A DNA stretch of 9,075 nt from an uncultured bacterium (GTDB taxonomy: Bacteria > Planctomycetota > Uabimicrobiia > Uabimicrobiales > JABWCH01), in NCBI GenBank assembly GCA_938003875.1, contig CALKWO010000318.1, positions 1 to 9,075 on the forward strand. The letters are read 5' to 3'. This document shows positions 1 through 7,650 of this stretch, piece after piece. Under the pieces are notes generated by a model, which ran no database searches, was not told the DNA's origin, and saw only the letters and a program-made list of their open reading frames with translations. Each line of letters starts with the position of its first letter. Position 1 is the stretch's first letter. The position numbers and the translations under genes were made by a program.

Positions 1-114
1 ACGAAAAAGAATTAAATGCAATTTTCGCTATAAGTCATTGCTAGCCAATATGTGGTTGCTTAACACTTATGTTGTAATCGTTATCTTCATCGAGATATAG
101 AGAGCCAAATTTTT

Positions 115-1470
115 TTATGATTCTCTCTCCATAAGAGAAATAGAGGAATGAGACTGAAAGAGGAAAGGAAGCTCTTTCTTGATATTGCTTTCTTTTGGGA
201 AACAAAGGTAGTTTCCCTGAGGGTCTATTTCTATGTCGATTTTCAATTCCTGATAAACAGTATTTTCATCAGGGAAGACCAGCAATTTTCCCAGAATTTT
301 TCTATTTATCAGGGGGTCGGATAGTGTACCTTCTCGTATAGTGAATTCCCAAAATTTTTCTCTGCTATTTTCTAATTTTATCAATGTGGAAATTTGCAAA
401 GGCAATGCACTAGATGATTCTGCCAGAAGTACAGAATCCCATTTGTGCATAAGCAAAATGGGCCTGGCCAGTACCTTAGATCTTTTTTTCGTACTCAGAT
501 CCATGGTTTTTATCAATCGAGGTGAGCGGGCTTCATTTGTATTCCTATATGTTCTTAGAGTTGGGATTCCTAGTTCATCCATAATAGAAGAAATTTCTTC
601 TATCACATCTATAGCCGTTGGATACCTTTGGTCTGGGGATTTTTGTATCATTTTGTGTACTAGCTTTACTACACTAGCAGGAAGGGAGGCTTGTCTCTGC
701 TCTATAGGAATGAAATTGCCTTCTACGATTTTTTCAAACAATTCTATTACAGAAGTTGCAGGGAAAGGGAATTTTCCTGTTAGCATATGGTACAGTGTGA
801 TCCCCAGAGAATATATATCTGTTCTGGAATCTATACTATGAGGATCCGAAATTTGTTCAGGCGACATAAACTTCGGGCTTCCCAAAAGCATATTGGAAGA
901 GGTTATCTCCATATTGTCCTGAAAATTTTTTGCCAGCCCAAAATCGGTAAGCTTGATGAATCCCTGGTGGGTCATCAGGATGTTTTGTGGCTTGATGTCT
1001 CGATGTATAATGTTTTTGCCATGTGCTTCCTGAAGAGCTGTTGCTACCTGCAGGGCAATTTCTAAAGCAGAGGAAATAGAAAGGATTTTTTTCTCTTTGA
1101 TTATATTCTGTAAATTCTTACCATCTATATATTCCATTGCATAGAAAATTTTTTCCTTGATCTGAGCTACATCGTATATCTGGACAATGTTGGGATGGCT
1201 GACGCAGGCAATGGCTTCTGCTTCCCGAATGAATCTTTTGACAAAAATAGAATCTGAAACTAAACTTTCATTCAGGATTTTGATCGCTACGATTCTTCTC
1301 AAAGATTTTTGTATTGCCTTCCATACAATCCCCATGCCTCCATATCCTAATCCTTCTATAATTTCATAGCCTGGAATTTCATCTTTTTCAATGGAAATAA
1401 TATTTTTTTCCTGCTGGATTGTAATGATTTTTCTGGTTCTATTGTTTTTATTCCTATTTTCTTCTATCAT
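115..1470 (-). CDS. Hanks-type Ser/Thr protein kinase with an Hsp70-like C-terminal tail
   Basis: 451 residues. The kinase domain spans about residues 35-298. It has a glycine loop at 40-49 (GLGYGGMGIV), ATP-anchoring Lys64 in VAIK, helix-C Glu83, the catalytic loop HRDIKPQN with Asp158 and Asn163, DFG at 176-178, SPE at 203-205, and Asp218 in DIYSLG. All expected catalytic residues are present, so activity is likely. The activation loop carries Thr190, Ser191 and Ser192 as candidate phosphosites, and the usual GT before the P+1 loop is GS. Residues 299-354 look like a linker. Residues about 355-426 resemble the Hsp70 substrate-binding beta domain by eye. Unlike PknB-type kinases there is no transmembrane helix, so the protein is probably cytoplasmic. 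The ATG at 1470 has only a weak purine-rich stretch upstream (agagaaaacc). The gene lies 80 bases after the TPR-CHAT gene on the same strand with no clear promoter between them, so co-transcription is likely. The kinase assignment is firm; its substrate is unknown. Confidence 0.95.
   Translation of the reverse strand: MIEENRNKNNRTRKIITIQQEKNIISIEKDEIPGYEIIEGLGYGGMGIVWKAIQKSLRRIVAIKILNESLVSDSIFVKRFIREAEAIACVSHPNIVQIYDVAQIKEKIFYAMEYIDGKNLQNIIKEKKILSISSALEIALQVATALQEAHGKNIIHRDIKPQNILMTHQGFIKLTDFGLAKNFQDNMEITSSNMLLGSPKFMSPEQISDPHSIDSRTDIYSLGITLYHMLTGKFPFPATSVIELFEKIVEGNFIPIEQRQASLPASVVKLVHKMIQKSPDQRYPTAIDVIEEISSIMDELGIPTLRTYRNTNEARSPRLIKTMDLSTKKRSKVLARPILLMHKWDSVLLAESSSALPLQISTLIKLENSREKFWEFTIREGTLSDPLINRKILGKLLVFPDENTVYQELKIDIEIDPQGNYLCFPKESNIKKELPFLFQSHSSISLMERES
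193..408 (-). other. Region encoding an Hsp70 substrate-binding-domain-like segment of the kinase
   Basis: This encodes residues about 355-426 of the kinase. The segment shows an ordered set of Hsp70 SBD-beta landmarks. An LP near 356-357 sits where Hsp70 has the IP of 'NTTIPVKKS'. FTIREG (376-381) corresponds to 'V.VYQGE', NRKILGKL (389-396) to 'DNKLLGEF', and ELKIDIEIDPQGNYLC (408-423) to 'QIEVTFDIDANGIL.V'. Order and spacing match, apart from a shortened loop where Hsp70 has 'GIPPAPRG'. This is a by-eye remote similarity, not a computed alignment. No Hsp70 ATPase domain is present. Confidence 0.4.
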
Positions 1471-1495
1471 GGTTTTCTCTATTCAATTTTGAGGC

Positions 1496-1537
1496 TTGTG
1501 CAAAAAGTCTTTTAATAGTCGTTATCTTTTTGCACAA
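1496..1537. repeat. 12-bp inverted repeat between the protease and kinase genes
   Basis: Perfect 12-bp arms at 1496-1507 (ttgtgcaaaaag) and 1526-1537 (ctttttgcacaa) flank an 18-base spacer. The repeat lies in the 80-base gap between the TPR-CHAT stop and the kinase start. In the minus-strand transcript it can form a stem, but no uridine run follows, so it is not a standard terminator. It could be a processing or attenuation hairpin, a DNA operator, or a relic of a mobile-element end. The repeat is visible; the function is unknown. Confidence 0.6.
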
Positions 1538-1550
1538 ACGTCATCTTTAG

Positions 1551-4500
1551 TTAATTTGGTTCTCCAAAGCATACAAAGGCTCCCCAAAGGGATGGGGAGG
1601 GTCTTTTGTTTTGTGATCGAAGGCTTTGTATAATTTCTCTTTGCGATTCCCTCAATGCTATATCTTTTTTCTTTCCTGATAGAATTTTGAGATAAAAGCG
1701 TTGCAGCAAGTCGAGCCTTTCTCTTTCTGGCATTTTCCACAGGCTGGTTACTACATTCTTGGCTCCAGCCAGAAGAAAAGAAACAATCAGGCTACAGAAA
1801 GCTTCCGAGGTTTTTATCTTTCCAGAGCCTGTTTCACATAAAGAAAGTAGAACCAAATCCGTACCTAAAAGATTGATATTGCTTATGTCTGACGCGGTCA
1901 AAAGGCCGTCTTCTAAATCATCGGACATTTCTTTTCTCTTCAGGAAGGTATTGATTCCAGAGACTGCAATTCCAGTGCGAAGCAATGTATTTACAAACCT
2001 CTTGCCTTGGCTTTTTTTCTTAGGAATAAAAAAATCAAGATAAGGCTGTACTTCTGTTTTCTCTGTATCTTGCATGAAAAAACAATGTGTTGCCAGATGC
2101 AATATTTTGGGTGCTTTAATTTTTTTTATTTTAAAATCGAGAGTTTTTTCTTGTTCCCATATATCACAATTGGAAGAAAATATTCCTGATATGGTACTTC
2201 TTTCATTCTGGCTTTCAGGCAAAGGATAAAAATAGATCATAGAGTCTATTCCCTGTGCAAGGCATTGTTCGAGCTGATAGTCTCTTTTGCCTGGTATTCT
2301 ATTTAAATCTTTTCTTTGGGTTTGTCTTAAACTTGTTTTTTGCATATCGAAATCAGGGTTAGCAATAATCAAAGGCCTGCTCTGCGGCTTTCTATTGTAT
2401 GTAAAGCGAAGCAAGTCTTTGCCACTTTGCACATAGCTGATATCATAGTCCTCAATCAAAAAACGTCCTGTTGTGTCTTCCAGAATCTCCAGGGGAAACA
2501 AAGAAAGCATACCATCTGTGGCGAAAATTAGTCTTTTGATTTGTCCTATATATGACAGAACAGGCATGAATATTGTGGCATGCAAAAGCATCTTAGTAAT
2601 CTCAAAGTCTTCCTCTTCCGATACAGGTATTGCCTCTAATGCACCCTCTTCTTTGAAATTTGTATTTAGGGGAGATACGTTCAAAGCAAAAGATTCTTTT
2701 GCTCTGATCTTTGTCTGGTTGGAGTTATAGGAATTCAAGGCAAGAACCTGCATATCTCTATGCCCTTGCAAAATCTGTTTTTTGTATTGCGCTATAAGTT
2801 TCTCTATCTGGCCTGCTTCCCCTAAATCCATCATTTCTATCTGGGATGGACTATCTTGCTTTTGCAAGAAAGCAAGATAACGAGATTCCATATATTGGCG
2901 ATTTTTCAAATGGATTTCTTTAAAATACACAAATTCTACCATCGCACTTTGAGATGGCAATAAAAGTGCCATCATAGAAGGCGATATCTGAGAAAGCCTC
3001 TGTTCTAAGGCAAAAAGCTGTGATTTCTGCGCAAGCTCTTTCTCTAAAATAATCTCTTCTTCTTCCCAACTTTTATAATTTTTTTTATATTCTTCCCAGG
3101 AAAGGGAAGAATTTTCTGTAAAAATAAGTCTAATAATATTTTGCGCTATTTCTTTCCAGGGAATATATTTTTTTTGAAAATCGGACGCATTTTCTTCTTG
3201 AAATATTGTTCTCATAGCCATAAGTTCTTGAGAAACGCGCTTTCTCTGAAGTACGAGGGAATAGATTTCTAAGAGAAAATTTTTGAGGCTTTCATAGTTT
3301 TGATAGAAAATAGAGAGTATGGTAAAAAAAGAAATCTCCATTCCTTGTAAATACTTTTCTAGCTTTTTCTCTTCTCCTGCAACAGAGAGCCTCAAGGCCA
3401 TTCTATTTTCTATGGGCACTGCCTTCAAAAAGAATTGTATAGCTTCTTTATATTCTTTCAGGGCAATTTTTAGCCATGCGAGTTTGTGGAGAACCTCTGC
3501 ATAAAGAGGATGGTTTTTCCCCAGAGTATGTTCTCTTGCCTCCATTGCCTGGCGTAGAAGGAGTTCTGCCTTACCATATTCGCCCATCGCCTGATAGAAT
3601 TCTGCCAGATGGCAAAGGCTACTGGTGTATCGGGGATGTTCTTTCCCCCAAATGTGTTCCTGGATTTCTATAGACTGTCGCAAAAGATGTTCAGGCTTGC
3701 TATAAACACCCATAGTCTGATATAAATGGGCTAAAGAATAGAGCGTTTCCAGATAATCAGGATGATATTGTCCTAACGCATGCTCTGCAAGATCCATAGC
3801 TTCAGAGAATAGTGTTTCTGCTCTATCATATTCTGCCATTACAAGATAAAGATTCGCTATGTTGCGAAGTGCTACAAGATAGCGGCGGTTTTCCTTCCCT
3901 GAAACAAGCTCGAAAATGCCCAATGCCTGGAAAAAAAAGGCTTCTGCTTTGCTATAATCTCTTTGGGATTGATATAACAAAGCGATATTGTTCAGTATAG
4001 AAGCATAGTCTTCTTTGGGTTCTTTTATTTTGCAAAATTCCATGATTTCCAGAAGCAAAGGCTCTGCTTTATCATATTCTTCTTTTTCTTGATACAAAAG
4101 AGCAAGATTATTTTTGGCAATAATATATTGAGGAGAATTTTTACCTGCATTTTGATCGCTGATGGAAATAGCGATATTGAGTAAGGATTCTGCTTTAACA
4201 TGATTTTCTTGCTTTTTATAAACCACTGCCAAATTGCTTAGAAATGCAGGATAATGAGGCTTTTCATGATTTCCCGTTTTTCTTAGGATTTCTATACCTT
4301 CAGAAAAATACATAGCCGCCTTGGTATAGTCTTTTTGATCCAGGTATAAGCTTCCTGTGATTTGGAGTATGTCTAAATACAAAGCATTATCCTTACTGGC
4401 AAAGAATTTGAGGGTTTCTGCACCCTGCAGGAGCAGATTTTCTGCTTTGCCATAGTCTTTCTGCTGATAGTACAACAGACCCAGGCTATATAGACTATCT

Positions 4501-5294
4501 GCATACTCAAAGCTTTGCTCTCCGAACAAATCTTTTCGAATTTCTAATGCTTTAGAAATAGATGCGTATGCTTTTTCATATTCTTTGATTTCCTGGTATA
4601 AAAGCCCAAGAGCCTTGAGAGCATCAGCATATTCAGGATGCTTGATGCCAGACAATTTTTTACGAATCTGTATGGCTTTCAAAAGAGCCGTCTCTGCGTT
4701 TTGGTATTTTTTGCTTTCTTTATATAGAGAAGCAAGATTCATAAGACAATTGCTATAAGAAATATGCTCTCGACCCAGAAGTCTTTCCAAAATATCTAAA
4801 GAATGGACCAGCAGGTTTTCTGCCTTAGCATATTTTTTAGTCATTTTATAAAGCAATGCAAGACTATTGCTTACATATACTGGATAAAGATTTTCTTTTC
4901 CCACAAGGCGATAAAAAATGCCCAAAGATTCCTGAAAATATTTTTCTGCTAAGGAAAATTGGCTTTTATCTCTATAAAGACAGGCAAGATGAGAAACCGA
5001 CCATGCATAGTCTATATTTTCCTGTCCTGAAAGTTGCTTACGAAGCTCTAATGATTGCTGTAAATAAGGCTCTGCTTTGTTATAGTCTTTCATGGAATAA
5101 TAACATAAGCCTATCTTGGTAAGGGAGATAGAATATTTTTCTTTTTTTTCTTCCGCAGAAAGTTCTATTGCCTTTTGGAAGGCGATGCTGGCTTTGCCAT
5201 AATCTTTTTGTTTATAGCAGACATCCCCTTCTTTGATATGCTCTTTCCATGATTTTACCCAATCTTCCAACATAATTTGCTGTAAATTGCTCAT
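1551..5294 (-). CDS. TPR-CHAT protein, caspase-like cysteine protease with about 15 N-terminal TPRs
   Basis: 1247 residues. Residues 14-634 form about 15 tetratricopeptide repeats, mostly exactly 42 residues long and of the kinesin-light-chain/TPR_10-12 style (recurring LY..x.Y.KAE.LL). A helical linker runs from about 635 to 890 and contains the LPSQSAMVEF and DLGEAGQIEKLI segments typical of bacterial TPR-CHAT proteins. The C-terminal CHAT domain (about 890-1247) has IFATDGMLSLFPLE, the histidine motif HLATHC (His1070) and the cysteine motif LSLCETG (Cys1153), then AGAKNVVTSLW and SLWGAF. The His-Cys dyad is therefore intact, although the residue after His1070 is Cys rather than the usual Gly. 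In the family, CHAT domains are separase/caspase-clan proteases and TPRs bind partners or hold the protease inactive. The ATG at 5294 is preferred over an upstream in-frame TTG at 5363 because GAGGAG sits 6 bases before it and a likely -35 box overlaps the TTG. The kinase gene follows downstream. The protease substrate is unknown. Confidence 0.94.
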   Translation of the reverse strand: MSNLQQIMLEDWVKSWKEHIKEGDVCYKQKDYGKASIAFQKAIELSAEEKKEKYSISLTKIGLCYYSMKDYNKAEPYLQQSLELRKQLSGQENIDYAWSVSHLACLYRDKSQFSLAEKYFQESLGIFYRLVGKENLYPVYVSNSLALLYKMTKKYAKAENLLVHSLDILERLLGREHISYSNCLMNLASLYKESKKYQNAETALLKAIQIRKKLSGIKHPEYADALKALGLLYQEIKEYEKAYASISKALEIRKDLFGEQSFEYADSLYSLGLLYYQQKDYGKAENLLLQGAETLKFFASKDNALYLDILQITGSLYLDQKDYTKAAMYFSEGIEILRKTGNHEKPHYPAFLSNLAVVYKKQENHVKAESLLNIAISISDQNAGKNSPQYIIAKNNLALLYQEKEEYDKAEPLLLEIMEFCKIKEPKEDYASILNNIALLYQSQRDYSKAEAFFFQALGIFELVSGKENRRYLVALRNIANLYLVMAEYDRAETLFSEAMDLAEHALGQYHPDYLETLYSLAHLYQTMGVYSKPEHLLRQSIEIQEHIWGKEHPRYTSSLCHLAEFYQAMGEYGKAELLLRQAMEAREHTLGKNHPLYAEVLHKLAWLKIALKEYKEAIQFFLKAVPIENRMALRLSVAGEEKKLEKYLQGMEISFFTILSIFYQNYESLKNFLLEIYSLVLQRKRVSQELMAMRTIFQEENASDFQKKYIPWKEIAQNIIRLIFTENSSLSWEEYKKNYKSWEEEEIILEKELAQKSQLFALEQRLSQISPSMMALLLPSQSAMVEFVYFKEIHLKNRQYMESRYLAFLQKQDSPSQIEMMDLGEAGQIEKLIAQYKKQILQGHRDMQVLALNSYNSNQTKIRAKESFALNVSPLNTNFKEEGALEAIPVSEEEDFEITKMLLHATIFMPVLSYIGQIKRLIFATDGMLSLFPLEILEDTTGRFLIEDYDISYVQSGKDLLRFTYNRKPQSRPLIIANPDFDMQKTSLRQTQRKDLNRIPGKRDYQLEQCLAQGIDSMIYFYPLPESQNERSTISGIFSSNCDIWEQEKTLDFKIKKIKAPKILHLATHCFFMQDTEKTEVQPYLDFFIPKKKSQGKRFVNTLLRTGIAVSGINTFLKRKEMSDDLEDGLLTASDISNINLLGTDLVLLSLCETGSGKIKTSEAFCSLIVSFLLAGAKNVVTSLWKMPERERLDLLQRFYLKILSGKKKDIALRESQREIIQSLRSQNKRPSPSLWGAFVCFGEPN
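3393..5255 (-). repeat. Tandem TPR-coding array with a period of about 126 bp
   Basis: This encodes residues 14-634 of the TPR-CHAT protein. Repeats begin at about residues 14, 54, 95, 137, 179, 221, 263, 305, 347, 389, 429, 471, 513, 555 and 597. Nearly all are 42 residues; the second is 41, the tenth is 40, and the first and last are irregular. The [DE]Y.KAE core recurs, for example in repeats 2, 7, 10, 11 and 14. At DNA level it appears as recurring variants of tctgctttgccatagtcttt on the plus strand. Repeat 13 has SKPE in place of the usual KAE. Confidence 0.85.
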
Positions 5295-5300
5295 GATTGT

Positions 5301-5306
5301 CTCCTC
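5301..5306 (-). promoter_or_regulatory. Strong Shine-Dalgarno site that fixes the TPR-CHAT start
   Basis: GAGGAG on the minus strand lies 6 bases before the ATG at 5294. It is the clearest ribosome site in the window; the other three genes have only weak or no such motif. This suggests the protease gene is efficiently translated, and it argues against the upstream TTG start. Confidence 0.85.
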
Positions 5307-5334
5307 AATCGTTACATTATTTCCCAACCTCTCT

Positions 5335-5363
5335 AGTTTACGAAAGTTTATCAAAAATGCCAA
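5335..5363 (-). promoter_or_regulatory. Probable sigma70-type promoter for the TPR-CHAT/kinase operon
   Basis: On the minus strand, TTGGCA (5363-5358, 5 of 6 to TTGACA) is followed after exactly 17 bases by TAAACT (5340-5335, 4 of 6 to TATAAT). Transcription would begin near 5328, giving a leader of about 34 bases that contains the GAGGAG site. Match quality, spacing and position agree, but this is a by-eye call. Confidence 0.5.
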
Positions 5364-5442
5364 ATGAAAAATAGAAAATTTGATCTGCTCTTTTTCATTG
5401 AAAATTTTTTATGAGAAATTATAATTAAGGAATCAATCCTGG

Positions 5443-5470
5443 TTGTAACAGAATCTGTGGTATGTATAGT
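5443..5470 (+). promoter_or_regulatory. Possible promoter for the FHA-GAF-PP2C gene
   Basis: TTGTAA (5443-5448, 4 of 6) and TATAGT (5465-5470, 5 of 6) are separated by 16 bases. A start near 5477 would leave a 5' leader of about 190 bases containing the 5505-5533 hairpin. A TAGAAT box at 5617-5622 is an alternative but lacks a matching -35. The call is weak because A+T-rich DNA yields such matches easily. Confidence 0.3.
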
Positions 5471-5504
5471 CTTAAAATGATAGAAGGCTGAATACCGCCT
5501 GCTG

Positions 5505-5533
5505 GAGCAGATGCTATTATCATAGCACTGCTC
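5505..5533. repeat. Bulged 12-bp hairpin in the divergent region
   Basis: GAGCAG (5505-5510) pairs with CTGCTC (5528-5533). After a single bulged A at 5511, TGCTAT (5512-5517) pairs with ATAGCA (5522-5527), leaving the tetraloop TATC. A short gcc/ggc pairing can extend it outward across an internal loop. No T tract follows on either strand, so it is not a classical terminator. It could be an mRNA leader structure of the phosphatase gene or a protein-binding site. Confidence 0.5.
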
Positions 5534-5665
5534 ATCTGGCACAGGAAAAATTTGCTAAGAGTAGGCTTTGTTATCTATAGGCATTTTATAAATAAAACTG
5601 TGACCACAGAAAAGGTTAGAATAGGTCTGTACCTTCAAGCTAAATTTATAAAGAAAGCATTTTAT

Positions 5666-7411
5666 ATGGAAAAAGTGCCTCTAAACGCTAAGCTGACCGT
5701 TTGCAATGGAAAGCAGGCAGGAAAAACCTTTATACTCGACAATCCTGAAAAAAAGGTTATTGGCAGAGACAACAACTGCCATATCCAAATATTAGATAAA
5801 GGTATTTCTCGCAATCATACTCTAGTAGAATTCAAAGACGACCATTTTGTGCTTGTAGATCTAGGGAGTACAAATGGTACTTTTGTAAACAATAAAATTA
5901 CCATTTCTAAAACACTACAATCTGGAGACATTATAAAAATAGGCCAAACGGAAATCCGATATGAAGAGAGTAAGCCACAAGGCTCTTCTTTGATTATGGT
6001 GGATGATGCTTTGGAGGCTGCTTCTCGCAATATGATTATGGAAAGAGTGGATGTGAATCGCTCTTTGTATGTATCATCTCAAAAAGCCGCGGGGAAACCT
6101 GTCCAGGATGGTAAGCCAGATTTAACAGGAGTTTATCTTTCTACAATATACGAAGTAAGCAATCTGGTCAATGCAGAGCATGATTTAACAAAACTTTTTG
6201 CTGCTATTATGGAAAAGATTATGCAAGTCTTTAAGCCAGATAGAGGCTTTCTTGTGATGCAAGAGGGAGAAAATTTCCACATAGAAGTAGAAATAAACTT
6301 AGTCAGCCAGGAAGCGCAGCTTTCCAGTACAATCTTAAAAAAGACAATCCATGAAGGGGTATCTGTCCTATCGGCAAATGCTATGCTAGATGACCGTTTT
6401 AGCGGTGGCTTAAGCATCGTTTCCCAGCAAATTAAATCAGTCATGAGCGTACCTCTGGAATCTTCTAATCAAATTTTAGGTGCTATCTATGTGGACTCCA
6501 TAGGATCTAGCAATCGCTTTCAAAGGGCACATCTGGATTTGCTCGCTGCTATTGGTAAACAGGCGGGTATTGCTGTAGAGAGAACCATGCTTTTCCAGCA
6601 TTATATGGAAAAAGAAAAGTTGAAACAGGCTTTGGAAATAGCGCAAAGCATACAAAAAAGCCTTTTGCCATCCAGTACTCCTAAAAATTTTCCTTTTGAT
6701 CTTGTAGGCTGGAATTTGAGCTGCGATGAGACAGGAGGCGACTACTACGATTATTTTGAGCTGCCAGACAATAAACTAGGGATTGCTATAGGGGATGTGA
6801 GTGGTCATGGAATAGGCTCAGCCCTTTTGATGGCTACGGCAAGAGCTTTTCTCAAGGCACTCGCTGGTAAATCCCATAGCATCAAAGATGTGATCAATGA
6901 GTTGAACCGCCTTTTATGTAAGGACATGGAAGGAGATAAATTCATCACTTTGTTCTATGCAGAGCTAGATCTCCAATCTCTTTCTCTTAGCTATGTGAAT
7001 GCTGGACACGAGTCTCCTATGTTGTACCAGAAGAAAAAAAAGACATTTCTGCCCTTAGAAAGCACAGGAATGCCCCTGGGCATGATGGAAGATTTTGAAT
7101 ATGATGAACAGGTGCAAGTCCAGATTTCTCCTGGAGATATTCTAGTTTTGTCAACCGATGGTATCACAGAATCCATGAATCCACAGGCTGAGCAATTCGG
7201 CATGGAAAGAATGGCCAATATAGTACAAAAAGGCCTGAATAAATCAGCAAACCAGATCATTAAAGATTGCTATGATGAAGTACAAAAATTTTGCGCAGGC
7301 ACAGCACAAAGAGACGACCTTACTCTGGTCGTTCTAAAATTCGACATCAATTCCGAGGAAGTAAGCTTCACAAGGAAAATAGAAAGAGATGTTACCATCA
7401 AAGAAACATAG
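5666..7411 (+). CDS. FHA-GAF-PP2C (SpoIIE/RsbU-like) serine/threonine phosphatase
   Basis: 581 residues from the ATG at 5666. The FHA domain (about 8-98) has the phosphopeptide-binding signature IGRD (32-35), SRNH (48-51) and STNGT (68-72). A GAF domain follows at about 160-312; its ligand is unknown. The linker helix AQSIQKSLLP (326-335) is the standard lead-in of RsbU-type phosphatases. The PP2C domain (about 340-562) has GGDYYD (Asp359), GDVSGHG (Asp377), STDGI (Asp498) and RDDLTL (Asp550/551), so the metal-binding acidic residues look intact. It probably dephosphorylates Ser/Thr on a partner protein, with FHA docking to phosphothreonine and GAF sensing a small molecule. An in-frame TTG at 5552 would add 38 residues with no recognisable features. 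The ATG is preferred because the FHA fold begins right after it, although the ribosome site (aagaaagc) is weak. The second kinase gene lies 239 bases downstream on the same strand, beyond a terminator-like hairpin. Confidence 0.93.
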   Translation: MEKVPLNAKLTVCNGKQAGKTFILDNPEKKVIGRDNNCHIQILDKGISRNHTLVEFKDDHFVLVDLGSTNGTFVNNKITISKTLQSGDIIKIGQTEIRYEESKPQGSSLIMVDDALEAASRNMIMERVDVNRSLYVSSQKAAGKPVQDGKPDLTGVYLSTIYEVSNLVNAEHDLTKLFAAIMEKIMQVFKPDRGFLVMQEGENFHIEVEINLVSQEAQLSSTILKKTIHEGVSVLSANAMLDDRFSGGLSIVSQQIKSVMSVPLESSNQILGAIYVDSIGSSNRFQRAHLDLLAAIGKQAGIAVERTMLFQHYMEKEKLKQALEIAQSIQKSLLPSSTPKNFPFDLVGWNLSCDETGGDYYDYFELPDNKLGIAIGDVSGHGIGSALLMATARAFLKALAGKSHSIKDVINELNRLLCKDMEGDKFITLFYAELDLQSLSLSYVNAGHESPMLYQKKKKTFLPLESTGMPLGMMEDFEYDEQVQVQISPGDILVLSTDGITESMNPQAEQFGMERMANIVQKGLNKSANQIIKDCYDEVQKFCAGTAQRDDLTLVVLKFDINSEEVSFTRKIERDVTIKET

Positions 7412-7441
7412 TACTGCACATATTTAATGCTTAGGAAAAGA

Positions 7442-7519
7442 AACCACAGATAGACCCAGATAAACACAAATATTTGTAAATTATTTGTGTTTATCTGGGT
7501 CTATCTGTGGTTCTTTTTT
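7442..7519 (+). terminator. Very long terminator-like hairpin built of 10-base units
   Basis: Arms of 31 bp (7442-7472 and 7482-7512) pair perfectly around a 9-base loop. They are followed by ttcttttttt, which fits a Rho-independent terminator for the phosphatase gene. The complementary strand also reads into a T-rich tail, so it could work both ways. Each arm consists of three tandem, related 10-mers: aaccacagat, agacccagat and aaacacaaat. A terminator needs no such length or internal periodicity, so it may also be a copy of a dispersed palindromic repeat. The hairpin is certain; its role is inferred. Confidence 0.75.
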
Positions 7520-7586
7520 TCTATCCAACTCCAAAGTAGAGTGTATATTGATAAATCATAGCATTATCTGCCAGATCATTTTTCGT

Positions 7587-7615
7587 TTGATTTCTAAAAG
7601 ATTATGCTTTAAAAT
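7587..7615 (+). promoter_or_regulatory. Probable promoter for the FHA-kinase gene
   Basis: TTGATT (7587-7592, 4 of 6) is followed after 17 bases by TAAAAT (7610-7615, 5 of 6). Transcription would start near 7622, giving a leader of about 29 bases to the ATG at 7651. Position, spacing and the terminator just upstream support separate transcription of the kinase gene. Confidence 0.45.
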
Positions 7616-7650
7616 ATCCTCAGAAACTACCTCATTTATAGAATTTTAGA

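Larger units (their letters stand above)
5295..5665. other. Divergent intergenic region between the protease and phosphatase genes
   Basis: The 371 bases between the two divergent genes hold the ribosome site and promoter for the minus-strand protease gene, a weaker candidate plus-strand promoter, and a bulged hairpin. Short open frames exist here: a GTG-started 63-codon frame on the minus strand at 5351-5542, and a 38-codon in-frame extension of the phosphatase gene from TTG at 5552. Neither has recognisable protein features. The region probably sets the balance between the two operons. Confidence 0.6.

Noticed and set aside
341..1369. Open frames on the plus strand opposite the first kinase
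   Set aside because: They are antisense shadows of a gene with complete kinase motifs, and no protein-like features were seen in them.
3393..5255. Regular repeats suggestive of a CRISPR array or DNA tandem repeat
   Set aside because: The period of about 126 bp is diverged and corresponds exactly to 42-residue TPR units within an open frame.
5295..5363. 23-residue N-terminal extension of the TPR-CHAT protein from TTG at 5363
   Set aside because: A GAGGAG site sits 6 bases before the ATG at 5294, and a probable -35 box overlaps the TTG.
5351..5542. GTG-started 63-codon open frame on the minus strand in the divergent region
   Set aside because: No ribosome site, no recognisable protein character, and it overlaps the likely protease promoter. 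It is best explained as chance.
5552..5665. 38-residue N-terminal extension of the phosphatase from TTG
   Set aside because: The start is rare, the extension has no domain features, and the FHA fold begins right after the ATG at 5666. It cannot be fully excluded because the ATG also has a weak ribosome site.
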